Source: Nitrospira sp. (GTDB lineage Bacteria; Nitrospirota; Nitrospiria; Nitrospirales; Nitrospiraceae). From it: a DNA stretch of 33,600 nucleotides. The DNA lies in the NCBI GenBank assembly GCA_016873455.1, contig VGXE01000020.1, positions 1-33,600 of the forward strand. Reading direction: 5' to 3'. The notes under the pieces were generated by a model. That model was not told where the DNA came from, did not search any database, and worked only from the letters and a program-made list of their open reading frames with translations. Both the position numbers and the translations under genes were made by a program. This document shows positions 15,128 to 24,579 of this stretch, piece by piece (position 1 is the first letter of the stretch; the number at the start of each line of letters is the position of its first letter).

Positions 15128-17818
15128 ATGGGTTTGAAACCAGCCACTAATCCCGACGTCGAAGCAGCGACGATCGAACTGACGATCGATGGGAAGACCG
15201 TCACCGCCAAGGATGGCGTCTCCCTATACGATGTCATCTCGATGACGGGTAAGATCATTCCGGCCATGTGCTACCACTACACGTTCGACCCGTTCGGTTC
15301 CTGCGGGATGTGTTTGGTGATGCAGGAAGGGAAAAAAGCGCCGGTCCGCTCTTGCACGGCCAAAGCGACGGCCGGGATGATTATCCGCACCGAGGGCGAC
15401 GATCTTTTTCTCGCTCGTAAGAAAGCCGTTGAAAAGCATCTCTCGGTGCATCCGCTGGACTGCCCGGTCTGTGACGCGGACGGGCACTGCGAGCTCCAGG
15501 ACATGGCATTTGAGCATGGCGTGACCAATCTGGCCAATGCCAAACAGAAGTTCATTCCGGAGGATACCCGAAGCCCAGTGCTGGACTTCAATATGAATCG
15601 CTGTATCGCCTGCGCCGAGTGTATCAATGTCTGTAAAGATGTGCTGATGATCGACGCGCTCCAGTTCATGAAAAAAGGCGGATTCAATCAGGTCGTGCCG
15701 AAGGGCGATGTCGCGCTCGACTGCGAATTCTGCGGGGATTGTCTGGCGGTCTGCCCGGTCGGCGCCATCACCAACAAGTTCTCGAAGTACCTGTACAAGC
15801 CCTGGCAGATGAAGAAAACCACCACCACCTGCAACTACTGCGGGGACGGCTGCCAGCTGTACTTGGAAACGAAGGACGAAGAAGTGATCCGCGTCACCTC
15901 ACCCCTGTCCTGGAAGAACAAATGGGGAGACCGGTCTGAAACGGCGAAGGGGCACGGGGGCCTGTGTGTGCGTGGACGGTTTGGGTTCGAGTATCTGGAT
16001 GGCAAGACCCGGCTGCGGAACCCGTTAGTGCGCGAGCACAACCAGCTGGTGGAAAAGCCCTGGATTGAAACCATGCAGACGCTCGTGGACCGGTTCACGG
16101 CGATTACGCATCGGCATGGCGCCGATGCCATTGCCGGCTTGATTACCGCGCGCTGCACGAACGAGGAACTGTATCTGTTCCAAAAACTGATGCGGACCGT
16201 GTTCGGAACCAACCATCTCGACAGCAGTGCACGCTACGGCCATATGAATTTCGTGCATGCCTCGAAGCATGCGGTCGGCCTGGGGCGGACGCACAACGAT
16301 TGGGAAGATCTCACCAAGGCCAAGGCCGTGCTCGTGATCGGCTCGAACCTCACGGAAACGAACCCGCTGACGGCCATGCGGATCAAAGAAGCGATCCGTG
16401 TCTACAAGGCGCAAGTGGTGACGCTCGACTCCGCGGTAACGAATATGGCCAAACTGGCGTCTCATCCCTTACTGATCAATCCCGGCACAGAAGGCGCCGT
16501 GATCGACGGGTTGGTGAAGACGGCCATCGACCAGGATTTGGTCGATGAAGAATCGGTCAAGAAACATCCGCGCGCATTCGACGCACTCAAAGCGGCGGTC
16601 GGCACACTGTCGCTGGAGCAGATTTCGGCGCACACCGGCCTATCCAGCGAGACCTTCAAGGAGATCGTGGCGCTCTTTGCGGAATCGCCCCGATCGATCA
16701 TTCTGTGCGCGGAAGGTATCGTCAGGCGGACCAACGGCTACCAGAACGTCTTGAAACTCATCGACCTCGCTTGGATCACCGGAAAACTCGACCGTCCCGG
16801 CTGCGGTGTCAGCACGGTGACCGAGGAACCGAATGAACAGGGTGCCGTGGATATGGGGGTGGCACCTGAGTTTTTGCCGGGACAAGCCCGGTTCGACGAC
16901 GCAGCCGCGCGCGACCGGTTTGCCAAGGCATGGGACGCACCGCTCCCGCAGGCGGGCACGGGATCGCACCTCGTAGACATTCTCAACCGATGCCGGAGCG
17001 GGCAGATCAAGGCCCTCTATATCTTGGGAGAAAATCCGCTGGGAACCTTGCCGGCGTCGCTGGAGGTGCGAACTGCGTTGGAGCACGTTGAACTCCTCGT
17101 GGTCCAAGATCCTTTCTTGACGCAGACCGGACGCCAGGCTCATTTCGTACTGCCTGCCTGTACCTACGCGGAAAAGGACGGGACGTTTACCAATCTGGAA
17201 GGCCGGGTGCTCCGAGTGCGTCAAGCCATGGATCCTCTTGGGGACAGTTTACCGGACTGGCACATCATGACCGCGCTCGCCAACGCGATGGGGGCGCACT
17301 GGGAGTATCAATCGGTCAACGACATTCAAGCCGAAATCTTGAAGCTCGTGCCTGGATACTATAACCTCGGCCAGCCTCGGAAGATCGTGCCGACCCCCGA
17401 CCACTACTTGTCGGATGGCTATGCTGCTGAGGTTGGGGCTCGGTACCGAGCGTCGGAGGGACACGACCAGACGCGGCCGTTTTCCTTACAGATGGGCCAA
17501 GTGCTCATGCATTCGGGCAAAATGTCGACGGAAGCCCCGGGACTTATCAAGATTGCGCCCAATACCGGCAAGCTCCATATGAACATTCGGGATATGGAAC
17601 AGCTGGGCGTGCAAGAGGGCGTGAAAGTCTGTCTCGCCTCTGAGCGGGGGTCGTTGCAGCTTGGGGTCCAGCCCGACCAGTCTGTCGCGCCGGGCACCTG
17701 TTTTTTCCCCGAACACTTCAATGAACCGCCGGTCAAGGATCTGATGACGGTGTCAATCGACCCGGTGACGGGTGTCCCGGCTTTCAAACAGTGTTGGGTC
17801 AGCATTGAACGAGCGTGA
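15128..17818 (+). CDS. nuoG: NADH-quinone oxidoreductase subunit G
   Basis: Large iron-sulfur subunit of the peripheral arm (896 residues). The [2Fe-2S] ligands are C48, C59, C62 and C76. The His/Cys cluster is H108, C112, C115 and C121. Two [4Fe-4S] sets follow: C159/162/165/169 and C199/202/205/209. An additional CNYCGDGC (C235, C238, C242) begins the formate-dehydrogenase-like domain, the site of the extra cluster N7 found in some NuoG proteins. The molybdopterin-fold region that follows has no obvious catalytic Cys or SeCys, so it is probably structural. Without NuoE/NuoF in the operon, this subunit is the likely electron entry point, perhaps from ferredoxin; that is inference. The start codon is preceded by a 16-bp tandem repeat rather than a strong ribosome binding site. 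Confidence 0.95.
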   Translation: MGLKPATNPDVEAATIELTIDGKTVTAKDGVSLYDVISMTGKIIPAMCYHYTFDPFGSCGMCLVMQEGKKAPVRSCTAKATAGMIIRTEGDDLFLARKKAVEKHLSVHPLDCPVCDADGHCELQDMAFEHGVTNLANAKQKFIPEDTRSPVLDFNMNRCIACAECINVCKDVLMIDALQFMKKGGFNQVVPKGDVALDCEFCGDCLAVCPVGAITNKFSKYLYKPWQMKKTTTTCNYCGDGCQLYLETKDEEVIRVTSPLSWKNKWGDRSETAKGHGGLCVRGRFGFEYLDGKTRLRNPLVREHNQLVEKPWIETMQTLVDRFTAITHRHGADAIAGLITARCTNEELYLFQKLMRTVFGTNHLDSSARYGHMNFVHASKHAVGLGRTHNDWEDLTKAKAVLVIGSNLTETNPLTAMRIKEAIRVYKAQVVTLDSAVTNMAKLASHPLLINPGTEGAVIDGLVKTAIDQDLVDEESVKKHPRAFDALKAAVGTLSLEQISAHTGLSSETFKEIVALFAESPRSIILCAEGIVRRTNGYQNVLKLIDLAWITGKLDRPGCGVSTVTEEPNEQGAVDMGVAPEFLPGQARFDDAAARDRFAKAWDAPLPQAGTGSHLVDILNRCRSGQIKALYILGENPLGTLPASLEVRTALEHVELLVVQDPFLTQTGRQAHFVLPACTYAEKDGTFTNLEGRVLRVRQAMDPLGDSLPDWHIMTALANAMGAHWEYQSVNDIQAEILKLVPGYYNLGQPRKIVPTPDHYLSDGYAAEVGARYRASEGHDQTRPFSLQMGQVLMHSGKMSTEAPGLIKIAPNTGKLHMNIRDMEQLGVQEGVKVCLASERGSLQLGVQPDQSVAPGTCFFPEHFNEPPVKDLMTVSIDPVTGVPAFKQCWVSIERA

Positions 17819-17860
17819 GCAGATGTGTATGCTTTTGGGCCTGTCCATGAGGAGATGGCG

Positions 17861-18448
17861 ATGAACGTGGGCGCATTGACCAAAAAAGTCCTCCAGGCCG
17901 CGTTGTTCTATGAAATCTGGGACGCGATGAAGGTCACGTTCCAGCACATGTTCCATCGGCCGATCACCTTTCAATATCCGAGGGAACAGCGGACGATTCC
18001 CGATGCCCATCGGGGCGCCCTGGGGCTGCTTCGGTACGACGACGGCCACGAACGGTGCGTGGGATGCGATCTCTGCGAAGCCGCCTGCCCTTCACGCTGC
18101 ATCAAGGTGATCAGCGCGGAAGATCCAAGCCGTCCGCTCCAGCGGTATGCCACCGAGTTCTATATCGACATCACGAAATGCGTCTTCTGCGGCTATTGTG
18201 TCGAAGCGTGCCCGGTCAATGCGCTGGCCATGACGAAGATGTACGAATTTTCCACCCATGATAAGCGTACCCTGCTCTTCGATAAGAAGCGGCTGTACGA
18301 CATCGGAGAACGCCACCTCGACGATGCGAAAAAATATCTGTATGCCCACAATCAGGAGAAGAATGTCGAGGAAAGCCGTGAGTATCGGTACTACTTCCCG
18401 CAGTCCGTACTCAAATCCACACAATCGCCTCCCAAGCATCTGAGCTGA
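17861..18448 (+). CDS. nuoI: NADH-quinone oxidoreductase subunit I
   Basis: Ferredoxin-like subunit carrying clusters N6a and N6b. Two complete CxxCxxCxxxC motifs are present: C66/69/72/76 and C107/110/113/117. The product is 195 residues with a C-terminal extension of about 75 residues beyond the second cluster. I chose the ATG at 17861 because GAGGAG ends 6 nt upstream; a GTG at 17825 in the same frame would add 12 residues. It directly follows nuoG (42 bp), although nuoH normally lies between these two genes. Confidence 0.95.
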   Translation: MNVGALTKKVLQAALFYEIWDAMKVTFQHMFHRPITFQYPREQRTIPDAHRGALGLLRYDDGHERCVGCDLCEAACPSRCIKVISAEDPSRPLQRYATEFYIDITKCVFCGYCVEACPVNALAMTKMYEFSTHDKRTLLFDKKRLYDIGERHLDDAKKYLYAHNQEKNVEESREYRYYFPQSVLKSTQSPPKHLS

Positions 18449-18454
18449 GTCACG

Positions 18455-18985
18455 ATGATGATGTCGGTATTTTTTGCGTATTTCGCATTGATGAGTATTG
18501 TCGCCGCTGCATTGACGGTGTCACTGAGACATCCCGTGCACTGTGGCCTCGCGCTACTGGCGCTGCTGCTGCACGTCTCCGGCCTCTTCGTGCTGCTGAA
18601 CGCGGAGTTCCTGTGGGCCGTTCAGGTCATCGTCTATGCCGGTGCCATCTTAGTGTTGTACCTCTTTGTCCTGATGCTCCTGAATCTCAAGACGGACGAG
18701 CGGTATTTCCATTCGTCGTATCCGTATATTATCGGCCCGGCGGCGCTGGGATCGCTCTATGTCCTGTATCTGTTGCTCCAATCACCGTTTGAGGGTGCCA
18801 AGGGCGATGCGCCCGCGTCGGCGATCCTCGAGGGCGGGGACACGTATGCGGTGGGCATCAAGATGTTCAGCGATCATATTCTCCAGTTTGAAATCGTCGG
18901 CATCTTTCTGCTGGGCGCCATCATCGGCGCGATCGTGCTGGCCAAGACGCCAAAAGCGATGGAAGACGCGGGCGGTAAACGGTAA
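18455..18985 (+). CDS. nuoJ: NADH-quinone oxidoreductase subunit J
   Basis: Membrane subunit of complex I of 176 residues with five hydrophobic segments, matching the family. The segment VIVYAGAILVLYLFVLMLLNL corresponds to the TM3 region with the pi-bulge in this subunit. The start is one of three consecutive Met codons (ATGATGATG from 18455). It begins 6 bp after nuoI and ends 12 bp before nuoK. Confidence 0.95.
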   Translation: MMMSVFFAYFALMSIVAAALTVSLRHPVHCGLALLALLLHVSGLFVLLNAEFLWAVQVIVYAGAILVLYLFVLMLLNLKTDERYFHSSYPYIIGPAALGSLYVLYLLLQSPFEGAKGDAPASAILEGGDTYAVGIKMFSDHILQFEIVGIFLLGAIIGAIVLAKTPKAMEDAGGKR

Positions 18986-18997
18986 GAGGGCAGGGTG

Positions 18998-19300
18998 ATG
19001 GTGCCTCTGAGTGCCTATGTGGCCGTCAGCGCAATCCTGTTTATGACGGGTTTGCTCGGGGTGTTGATCCGGCGCAACTTCATCATCGTGCTGATGTCCG
19101 TGGAAATCATGATGAATGCCGCCAACATCAATTTGGTCGCGTTTTCCCATTATCTTGAATCGATGTCCGGCCAGCTGGTCGCCTTATTCAATATCGCCAT
19201 TGCCGCCGGGGAAGCCGCCGTTGGATTGGCCATCATCGTGGTCGTGTTCCGTGGAAAGATCTCCACGAACGTGGACGAAATGAACCTGTTGAAGTGGTAA
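18998..19300 (+). CDS. nuoK: NADH-quinone oxidoreductase subunit K
   Basis: Small MrpC-like membrane subunit of complex I, 100 residues and three transmembrane helices. The two membrane glutamates of the proton path fall at E36 (VEIMMNAANINL) and E72 (AAGEAAVGLAI), the same positions as in Escherichia coli. The ATG at 18998 follows GAGGGCAGGG; a GTG at 18995 is directly in front. nuoL begins 1 bp after its stop codon. Confidence 0.96.
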   Translation: MVPLSAYVAVSAILFMTGLLGVLIRRNFIIVLMSVEIMMNAANINLVAFSHYLESMSGQLVALFNIAIAAGEAAVGLAIIVVVFRGKISTNVDEMNLLKW

Positions 19301-19301
19301 C

Positions 19302-21278
19302 GTGTCGGACTTAACCGATTTCCTTATCAAGCTGATTCCGCTCCTCCCGCTCCTGGCCGTCATCGCGAATGGGCTGCTCGGGAGCCGCTACTCGCATGAG
19401 ACCGCGCACCGATTGGCCTGGGGATCGGTCGGCCTGTCGTTCCTGTGCACCATCGGGGTCTTCGCCGAAATCGTCAAGACCGGGACCGCCCGCGAGGTGA
19501 TCGTCTACGAATGGATTTTCGGAGGGGATCTCTCGATCAACCTCGCGTTCCTGGTCGATTCCTTGACCTGTATGTGGCTGCTGGTCGTCACCGGCGTCGG
19601 ATTTCTGATCCACGTCTACTCGGTCGGGTACATGCATGGCGAGACGGGCTTCACGCGCTTCTTCACCTACATGAACCTCTTCATGGTCTCCATGCTGTTG
19701 CTCGTCATGGGCAACAACTACGTGGTGCTGTTCATCGGCTGGGAAGGCGTCGGACTCTGTTCTTATCTCCTCATCGGCTATTACTACGATAAGACCTCCG
19801 CCGCCAAGGCGGCATCCAAGGCCTTTGTCGTCAACCGAATCGGCGACGCCGGATTCTTGCTGGCCATCTTCCTTGTCTTCATTCATTTCAAGACCCTGGA
19901 TTACACCAAGGTGTTCGCCCAGGTGAGCACCCTCTCACCAGAAATGGCGACGGCCATTGCCCTCTGTCTTCTGGTTGGAGCCGTCGGGAAATCCGCGCAG
20001 CTGCCGCTCCACACCTGGCTGCCGGACGCGATGGAAGGCCCCACTCCGGTCAGTGCACTCATCCATGCCGCGACCATGGTGACGGCCGGTGTCTATATGA
20101 TCGTCCGCAACCATGCCATTTTCGACGCGTCGCCTATGGCCATGGAGGTAGTGGCCATCGTCGGCGGCGGCACCGCACTCTTTGCGGCTACGATCGGGCT
20201 CGTCCAGACTGACATCAAACGGGTGCTGGCCTATTCGACGGTCAGCCAGCTGGGCTACATGTTTCTCGGCTGCGGCATCGGCGCGTATACCGCGGCGGTG
20301 TTTCACGTCATCACCCATGCCTTTTTCAAGGCCCTCCTGTTCCTGTCAGCTGGGTCCGTCATTCATGCGCTGTCCGGCGAGCAGGATATCCGAAAGATGG
20401 GCGGGCTCAGCCAGAAGATTCCCTGGACATTCCGGCTCTTCCTCATCGGGACAATTGCCATTGCCGGTATTCCTCCACTGGCTGGGTTCTGGAGTAAAGA
20501 CGAGATCATGGGCCACGCCTTCGTCACCCATAACTACCCCTATTACATCGTGGCCGCCATTGGCGCGCTCCTGACGTCGTTCTATATGTTTCGTTTAACC
20601 TATCTCACCTTCTCCGGTCCGTCGCGGATGGATCACCACACGGAAGAGCATGTCCACGAGTCGCCGATGGTGATGATCGGCCCGTTGATGGTATTGGGCA
20701 TATTGTCGGTGTTAGGCGGGCTGGCCCTGGGATTTCCGCCTGAACAGGGCTGGCTGCATCACTTCTTGGAGCCGGTCGTTGGAGCCGCTGGGACGCATGA
20801 AGTCAGCACCGGCTTAATGGTCGCCCTCATGGGAGTGGCCACGGCCATCGCCTTGTTGGGATGGGGTCTTGCGCACTTCCTCTACCATGTGGATCCGTCG
20901 GCCGCCGAAACAGGGGCGGCAAGATTTTCCGGTGTCTATCGGATCTTGCTGAATAAGTATTACGTCGATGAGATCTACGATTTTCTCTTCGTCGAACCCT
21001 TGAAACGGTTGGGCACACTGCTCGACTGGTTCGACCGCACGATTATCGACGGCCTCGTCCGAGGTGTCGGCAGGACGGCCGAGTGGAGCTCCGCCGCGTC
21101 AACCTGGATTGAAAAACACATTATCTATGCCGGACTGAACGTCATCGGCTACAGCAATCATCTGGCGGCACGGGAAGGACGGAAAGTGCAGAGCGGAATG
21201 GTGCACCATTATGCCGGCCTCATCGTGGCGGGGATATTTCTCTTGGCGCTGGTCGTCCAATTCATCGTCCAAAGATAG
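19302..21278 (+). CDS. nuoL: NADH-quinone oxidoreductase subunit L
   Basis: Distal antiporter-like proton-pumping subunit, 658 residues with a GTG start. Conserved elements include WEGVGLCSYLLIGYYY (TM5 Glu), GAVGKSAQLPLHTWLPDAM (TM7 Lys) and the ALIHAATMVTAGVYM helix. After the last antiporter helix comes YYVDEIYDFLFVEPL and a long amphipathic stretch, then a final TM helix (GLIVAGIFLLALVVQF). From IYDFLFVEPL to the end there are 101 residues, about 30 more than I recall for E. coli NuoL. This is compatible with a longer lateral helix that must span an extra NuoM. That comparison is from memory and needs an alignment. Confidence 0.96.
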   Translation: MSDLTDFLIKLIPLLPLLAVIANGLLGSRYSHETAHRLAWGSVGLSFLCTIGVFAEIVKTGTAREVIVYEWIFGGDLSINLAFLVDSLTCMWLLVVTGVGFLIHVYSVGYMHGETGFTRFFTYMNLFMVSMLLLVMGNNYVVLFIGWEGVGLCSYLLIGYYYDKTSAAKAASKAFVVNRIGDAGFLLAIFLVFIHFKTLDYTKVFAQVSTLSPEMATAIALCLLVGAVGKSAQLPLHTWLPDAMEGPTPVSALIHAATMVTAGVYMIVRNHAIFDASPMAMEVVAIVGGGTALFAATIGLVQTDIKRVLAYSTVSQLGYMFLGCGIGAYTAAVFHVITHAFFKALLFLSAGSVIHALSGEQDIRKMGGLSQKIPWTFRLFLIGTIAIAGIPPLAGFWSKDEIMGHAFVTHNYPYYIVAAIGALLTSFYMFRLTYLTFSGPSRMDHHTEEHVHESPMVMIGPLMVLGILSVLGGLALGFPPEQGWLHHFLEPVVGAAGTHEVSTGLMVALMGVATAIALLGWGLAHFLYHVDPSAAETGAARFSGVYRILLNKYYVDEIYDFLFVEPLKRLGTLLDWFDRTIIDGLVRGVGRTAEWSSAASTWIEKHIIYAGLNVIGYSNHLAAREGRKVQSGMVHHYAGLIVAGIFLLALVVQFIVQR

Positions 21279-21305
21279 GGGCATTCGGCACGCACGGCGA
21301 TTATC

Positions 21306-22865
21306 ATGTTGGAAGAACTCGCATCCGGCTTTCCCATCTTGTCTTGCATCCTGTTTCTGCCCATCCTTGGCGCCATTGCGCTGTGGCTGTTCGACGACGC
21401 GGAACTGGTGCGGACGTCGACCCTGACGATTACGCTGGTTGAGCTGGCGCTGTCAGTCTTCGTGCTCTTGCGGTTCGTTCCGGAATCCGCTGCGATGCAG
21501 TTTACGGAACGGATCCCCTGGATTCCGGCGCTGGGTGTCAGCTATCACCTGGGGGTCGACGGGATCAGTGTGTTGTTCGTCGGATTGACCGCCTTTCTGA
21601 CAGTGCTGGTCGTGGTCTACTCCTGGGATACCGTTCGCCAGCAAATCAAGCTGTACATGATGTGCCTGTTGGCGCTGGAAACAACGACGATGGGAGTGTT
21701 CATCTCGTTGGATCTGATCCTGTTCTTCGTCTTCTGGGAACTGATGCTTATCCCCAGTTACTTCCTGATCAAGCTCTGGGGGGGAGGCGCCGAGCGCCAG
21801 TATGCGGCCCTCAAATTCGTGCTCTATACCTTGTTCGGCAGCGTGTTCATGCTGGTCGGCATCGCGTTGCTGAATATCAATTTTAACCACTGGGCATCTC
21901 TCCATCAGGCCGAACAGACCTATTCGTTCGACTTGATCGAGTTGCTCGCCGTCCCGATTCCGCTCGACCAGCAGATCCTGATTTTCTGGCTGATGTTCAT
22001 GGGATTCGCCTTCAAAGCCCCGGTGTTTCCATTCCACACCTGGCTGCCGGACGCGCTGCTGGAAGGTCCTATCGGCATGGCGGTGGTTCTGGCGGGCATC
22101 AAGCTTGGAACGTTCGGCCTCTTGCGGTTCAGTATTCCGCTCCTCCCCGATGCATCCAAGAGCGAGACCGTGATGACCGTGGTGGTGATCCTCGGGCTCT
22201 GCGCGATCCTTTATGGAGCCTGGATGGCGTTAGTGCAGCACGACTTTCGGCGGTTGCTCGCCTACAGTAGCATCAGCCACTTGGGTTTTGTCGTGGTGGG
22301 TCTGTTCGCGTTAAACTTTCAGGGCCTGCAAGGCAGCCTGTTGACCATGATCAACCTGGGCTTCAGCACCGCCGGTCTCTTTTTTATTGCAGGGTTTCTC
22401 TATTCGCGCCAACAGACGACACAGTTGTCGGCATTCGGCGGGATGGCAAAACAGGTCCCCGTGCTCGCCACTTTCTTTTTGCTGATCGGCTTGGCCTCAA
22501 TCGGGTTGCCCGGCACAAACGGATTCGTGGGAGAATTCCTGATCCTCCTGGGCGCGTTCAAAGCCAAGTGGTGGTTCGGCGCCGTGGCGGTCCTCGGTGT
22601 CATCTTCGGCGCGGCCTACTTCCTGTGGTATTACGAGCGGGCCATGCTCGGCCCGCTCGGGAAGGCCGTGAAGCAGACGATGCGCGATTTGCAGCCACGG
22701 GAAACCGTCATCGCGGTTTCGTTGTCCGTCATGATTCTCTGGATCGGGCTCTATCCATCCCCCTTCTTGCGCATCATGAACGGATCAGTCCAAGCATTGG
22801 TCGATCGGCTAAATCATGGCACGGTCGCCGCGCTAGACGTCAAGCCGATGGAACGAGGACATTAG
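21306..22865 (+). CDS. nuoM: NADH-quinone oxidoreductase subunit M, copy 1
   Basis: First of two NuoM-type antiporter subunits, 519 residues. The TM5 glutamate is E145 (FWELMLIPSYFL), the TM7 lysine is K237 (GFAFKAPVFPFHTWLPD), and the TM12 glutamate is in GFVGEFLILL. In TM8 the usual AGILLK pattern reads AGIKLG, so the lysine (K266) lies two residues earlier than in canonical NuoM. The protein otherwise looks canonical. It lies 27 bp after nuoL and 4 bp before the second nuoM. Confidence 0.95.
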   Translation: MLEELASGFPILSCILFLPILGAIALWLFDDAELVRTSTLTITLVELALSVFVLLRFVPESAAMQFTERIPWIPALGVSYHLGVDGISVLFVGLTAFLTVLVVVYSWDTVRQQIKLYMMCLLALETTTMGVFISLDLILFFVFWELMLIPSYFLIKLWGGGAERQYAALKFVLYTLFGSVFMLVGIALLNINFNHWASLHQAEQTYSFDLIELLAVPIPLDQQILIFWLMFMGFAFKAPVFPFHTWLPDALLEGPIGMAVVLAGIKLGTFGLLRFSIPLLPDASKSETVMTVVVILGLCAILYGAWMALVQHDFRRLLAYSSISHLGFVVVGLFALNFQGLQGSLLTMINLGFSTAGLFFIAGFLYSRQQTTQLSAFGGMAKQVPVLATFFLLIGLASIGLPGTNGFVGEFLILLGAFKAKWWFGAVAVLGVIFGAAYFLWYYERAMLGPLGKAVKQTMRDLQPRETVIAVSLSVMILWIGLYPSPFLRIMNGSVQALVDRLNHGTVAALDVKPMERGH

Positions 22866-22869
22866 TCGA

Positions 22870-24579
22870 ATGGGCGAATACGCACTCCTTTATATTCTCT
22901 TTGCCCCCTTCGTTGGCGCGTTGGCGCTGATCCTCGTGTCAAACCGCCAGCCCTTGCTCGTGCGTGGCATTGCAGCGGGGTCGGCCTTCGTGTCCCTGAT
23001 CGCCTCGATCTATATCTTTTATGCGTACGACGTGGACAAAGGTGGGTTTCAGTTCGTCCAAAAGTTCGAGTGGTCTCGGGAACTCGGCATTGCCTTGCAC
23101 CTGGGCGTCGACGGGATCGCCACTCCGCTGGTGCTCGCCTCGTCCATTTTGCTCTTCACGGGCATCTTCGTGTCGTGGCACATCAAGGACCGCACGAAAG
23201 AGTTTTACATCTGGCTCCTGATCCTGGCTGCCGCCACGATCGGCGTCTTCATGTCGCTCGATCTGTTCTTCCTGTATTTCTTCTACGAGATGTCCGTGAT
23301 CCCCATGTATTTGCTGTTGGGTATGTGGGGCAGCCACACCAAGCAGTATTTGGAGATGACGGACCCCGACGGGCTGAAACTGCGGGATTCTGTCGGTTTC
23401 ATTTTGAATTTTGGATCGAACAGCAAAGAATACGCAGCCATGAAGCTGGTCCTGTTTCTGTCGGCGTTTGCCGTTGCCGCGCTGATGGGCATTCTCTTGA
23501 TCTACAAGTACATCGGCCTCAATACCTTCGACATCCTCGTGCTGCGCGAGCACGCCAAACTGCTGAATATCCCTGTGCTCGGCACGACCTTGGACAAGAT
23601 TATTTGGGTCTTGATCTTTTTTGGGTTTGCCTCAATCGCGCCTTTGTGGCCGTTACATTCCTGGTCTCCGGTCGGGCATGCCGCGGCTCCTGCTGCCACC
23701 AGCATGCTTCACGCCGGTGTCCTCATGAAGCTGGGACATTTCTCGATCATCCGCGTGGCATTTGAAATACTTCCTGACACGACCAGAGAGATGATGCCGA
23801 TTGCCGCCGTCTTGTGCATCTTCAGCATCATGTACGGCGGGTTCGTCGCCTTTTATGCCAAAGACACCAAGTACGTGATCGGTTATTCCAGCTCCAGCCA
23901 CATGGGGTACGTCTTCCTGGGCATGGCGGCGCTGAACTACATCAGCTTGACCGGCGCGGTCATTTATATGTTCGCCCATGCCATGGCGACGGGCATGCTC
24001 TTCGCGATGGCCGGATGGGTGTACGACCAGACCCACACACGCGATCTCCCATCACTGGGAGGGCTTTCGAACAAGATGCCGTTCATCTCCGGCTGTTTCA
24101 TCGTCGGCTGCATGGCCTCCATCGGAATGCCCGGTACCGTAAACTTCATCGCTGAGATTATGATTATCGTCGGCAGTTGGAATAAGTATCCGTTCCAAGT
24201 CATTGTGGCCGTGTTGGGGATTGTGCTCACCTTGGCCTATCTCTTCAAAATGATGCGGAGCGTGTTCTATGGCCCGATGAGTCAAAAGTACAGTCACGCG
24301 CACGATGCCGTAGGGGTGGTGGACCGGCTGCCGCTGTTAATTATGATTGCCGTCACGGTGGGATTCGGCTTGTTCCCCATGCATTTGTATGATGTCGTCC
24401 GTTCGGGGGTGGACCCGCTCATTGCGAGAATCACGCAGGTCGTGCCGGTCGCGTCCGGAGATCGTGACACGTTGAACGTGAAACGTGACGCGACGGATCA
24501 CTCATCAGGCACCGAGCAGACCGCGGCTTCCAGCCACCTCGCACGGGTGACCCCGCAGGCCTCACGAGGGCTCGAATGA
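22870..24579 (+). CDS. nuoM2: NADH-quinone oxidoreductase subunit M, copy 2 (extra antiporter subunit)
   Basis: Second NuoM-type subunit (569 residues), only moderately similar to copy 1. The TM5 glutamate is present (E140 in FYEMSVIPMYLL), the TM8 lysine is present (K287 in AGVLMKLGH), and the TM12 glutamate is present (NFIAEIMI). The TM7 lysine is replaced by Ile256 (FGFASIAPLWPLHSW). An insertion of about 35 residues after TM5 contains GSHTKQYLEMTDPDG. The last 45 residues form a hydrophilic tail whose DNA carries the CGTGAAACGTGACG-type intergenic repeat. Two adjacent NuoM genes define the '2M' complex I described from Nitrospira. The stop overlaps the nuoN start by 4 bp. Confidence 0.93.
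   Translation: MGEYALLYILFAPFVGALALILVSNRQPLLVRGIAAGSAFVSLIASIYIFYAYDVDKGGFQFVQKFEWSRELGIALHLGVDGIATPLVLASSILLFTGIFVSWHIKDRTKEFYIWLLILAAATIGVFMSLDLFFLYFFYEMSVIPMYLLLGMWGSHTKQYLEMTDPDGLKLRDSVGFILNFGSNSKEYAAMKLVLFLSAFAVAALMGILLIYKYIGLNTFDILVLREHAKLLNIPVLGTTLDKIIWVLIFFGFASIAPLWPLHSWSPVGHAAAPAATSMLHAGVLMKLGHFSIIRVAFEILPDTTREMMPIAAVLCIFSIMYGGFVAFYAKDTKYVIGYSSSSHMGYVFLGMAALNYISLTGAVIYMFAHAMATGMLFAMAGWVYDQTHTRDLPSLGGLSNKMPFISGCFIVGCMASIGMPGTVNFIAEIMIIVGSWNKYPFQVIVAVLGIVLTLAYLFKMMRSVFYGPMSQKYSHAHDAVGVVDRLPLLIMIAVTVGFGLFPMHLYDVVRSGVDPLIARITQVVPVASGDRDTLNVKRDATDHSSGTEQTAASSHLARVTPQASRGLE

Noticed and set aside
12608-21284. Many long minus-strand frames under the nuo operon
   Set aside because: Each is antisense to a well-conserved complex I subunit and has no recognisable motif.
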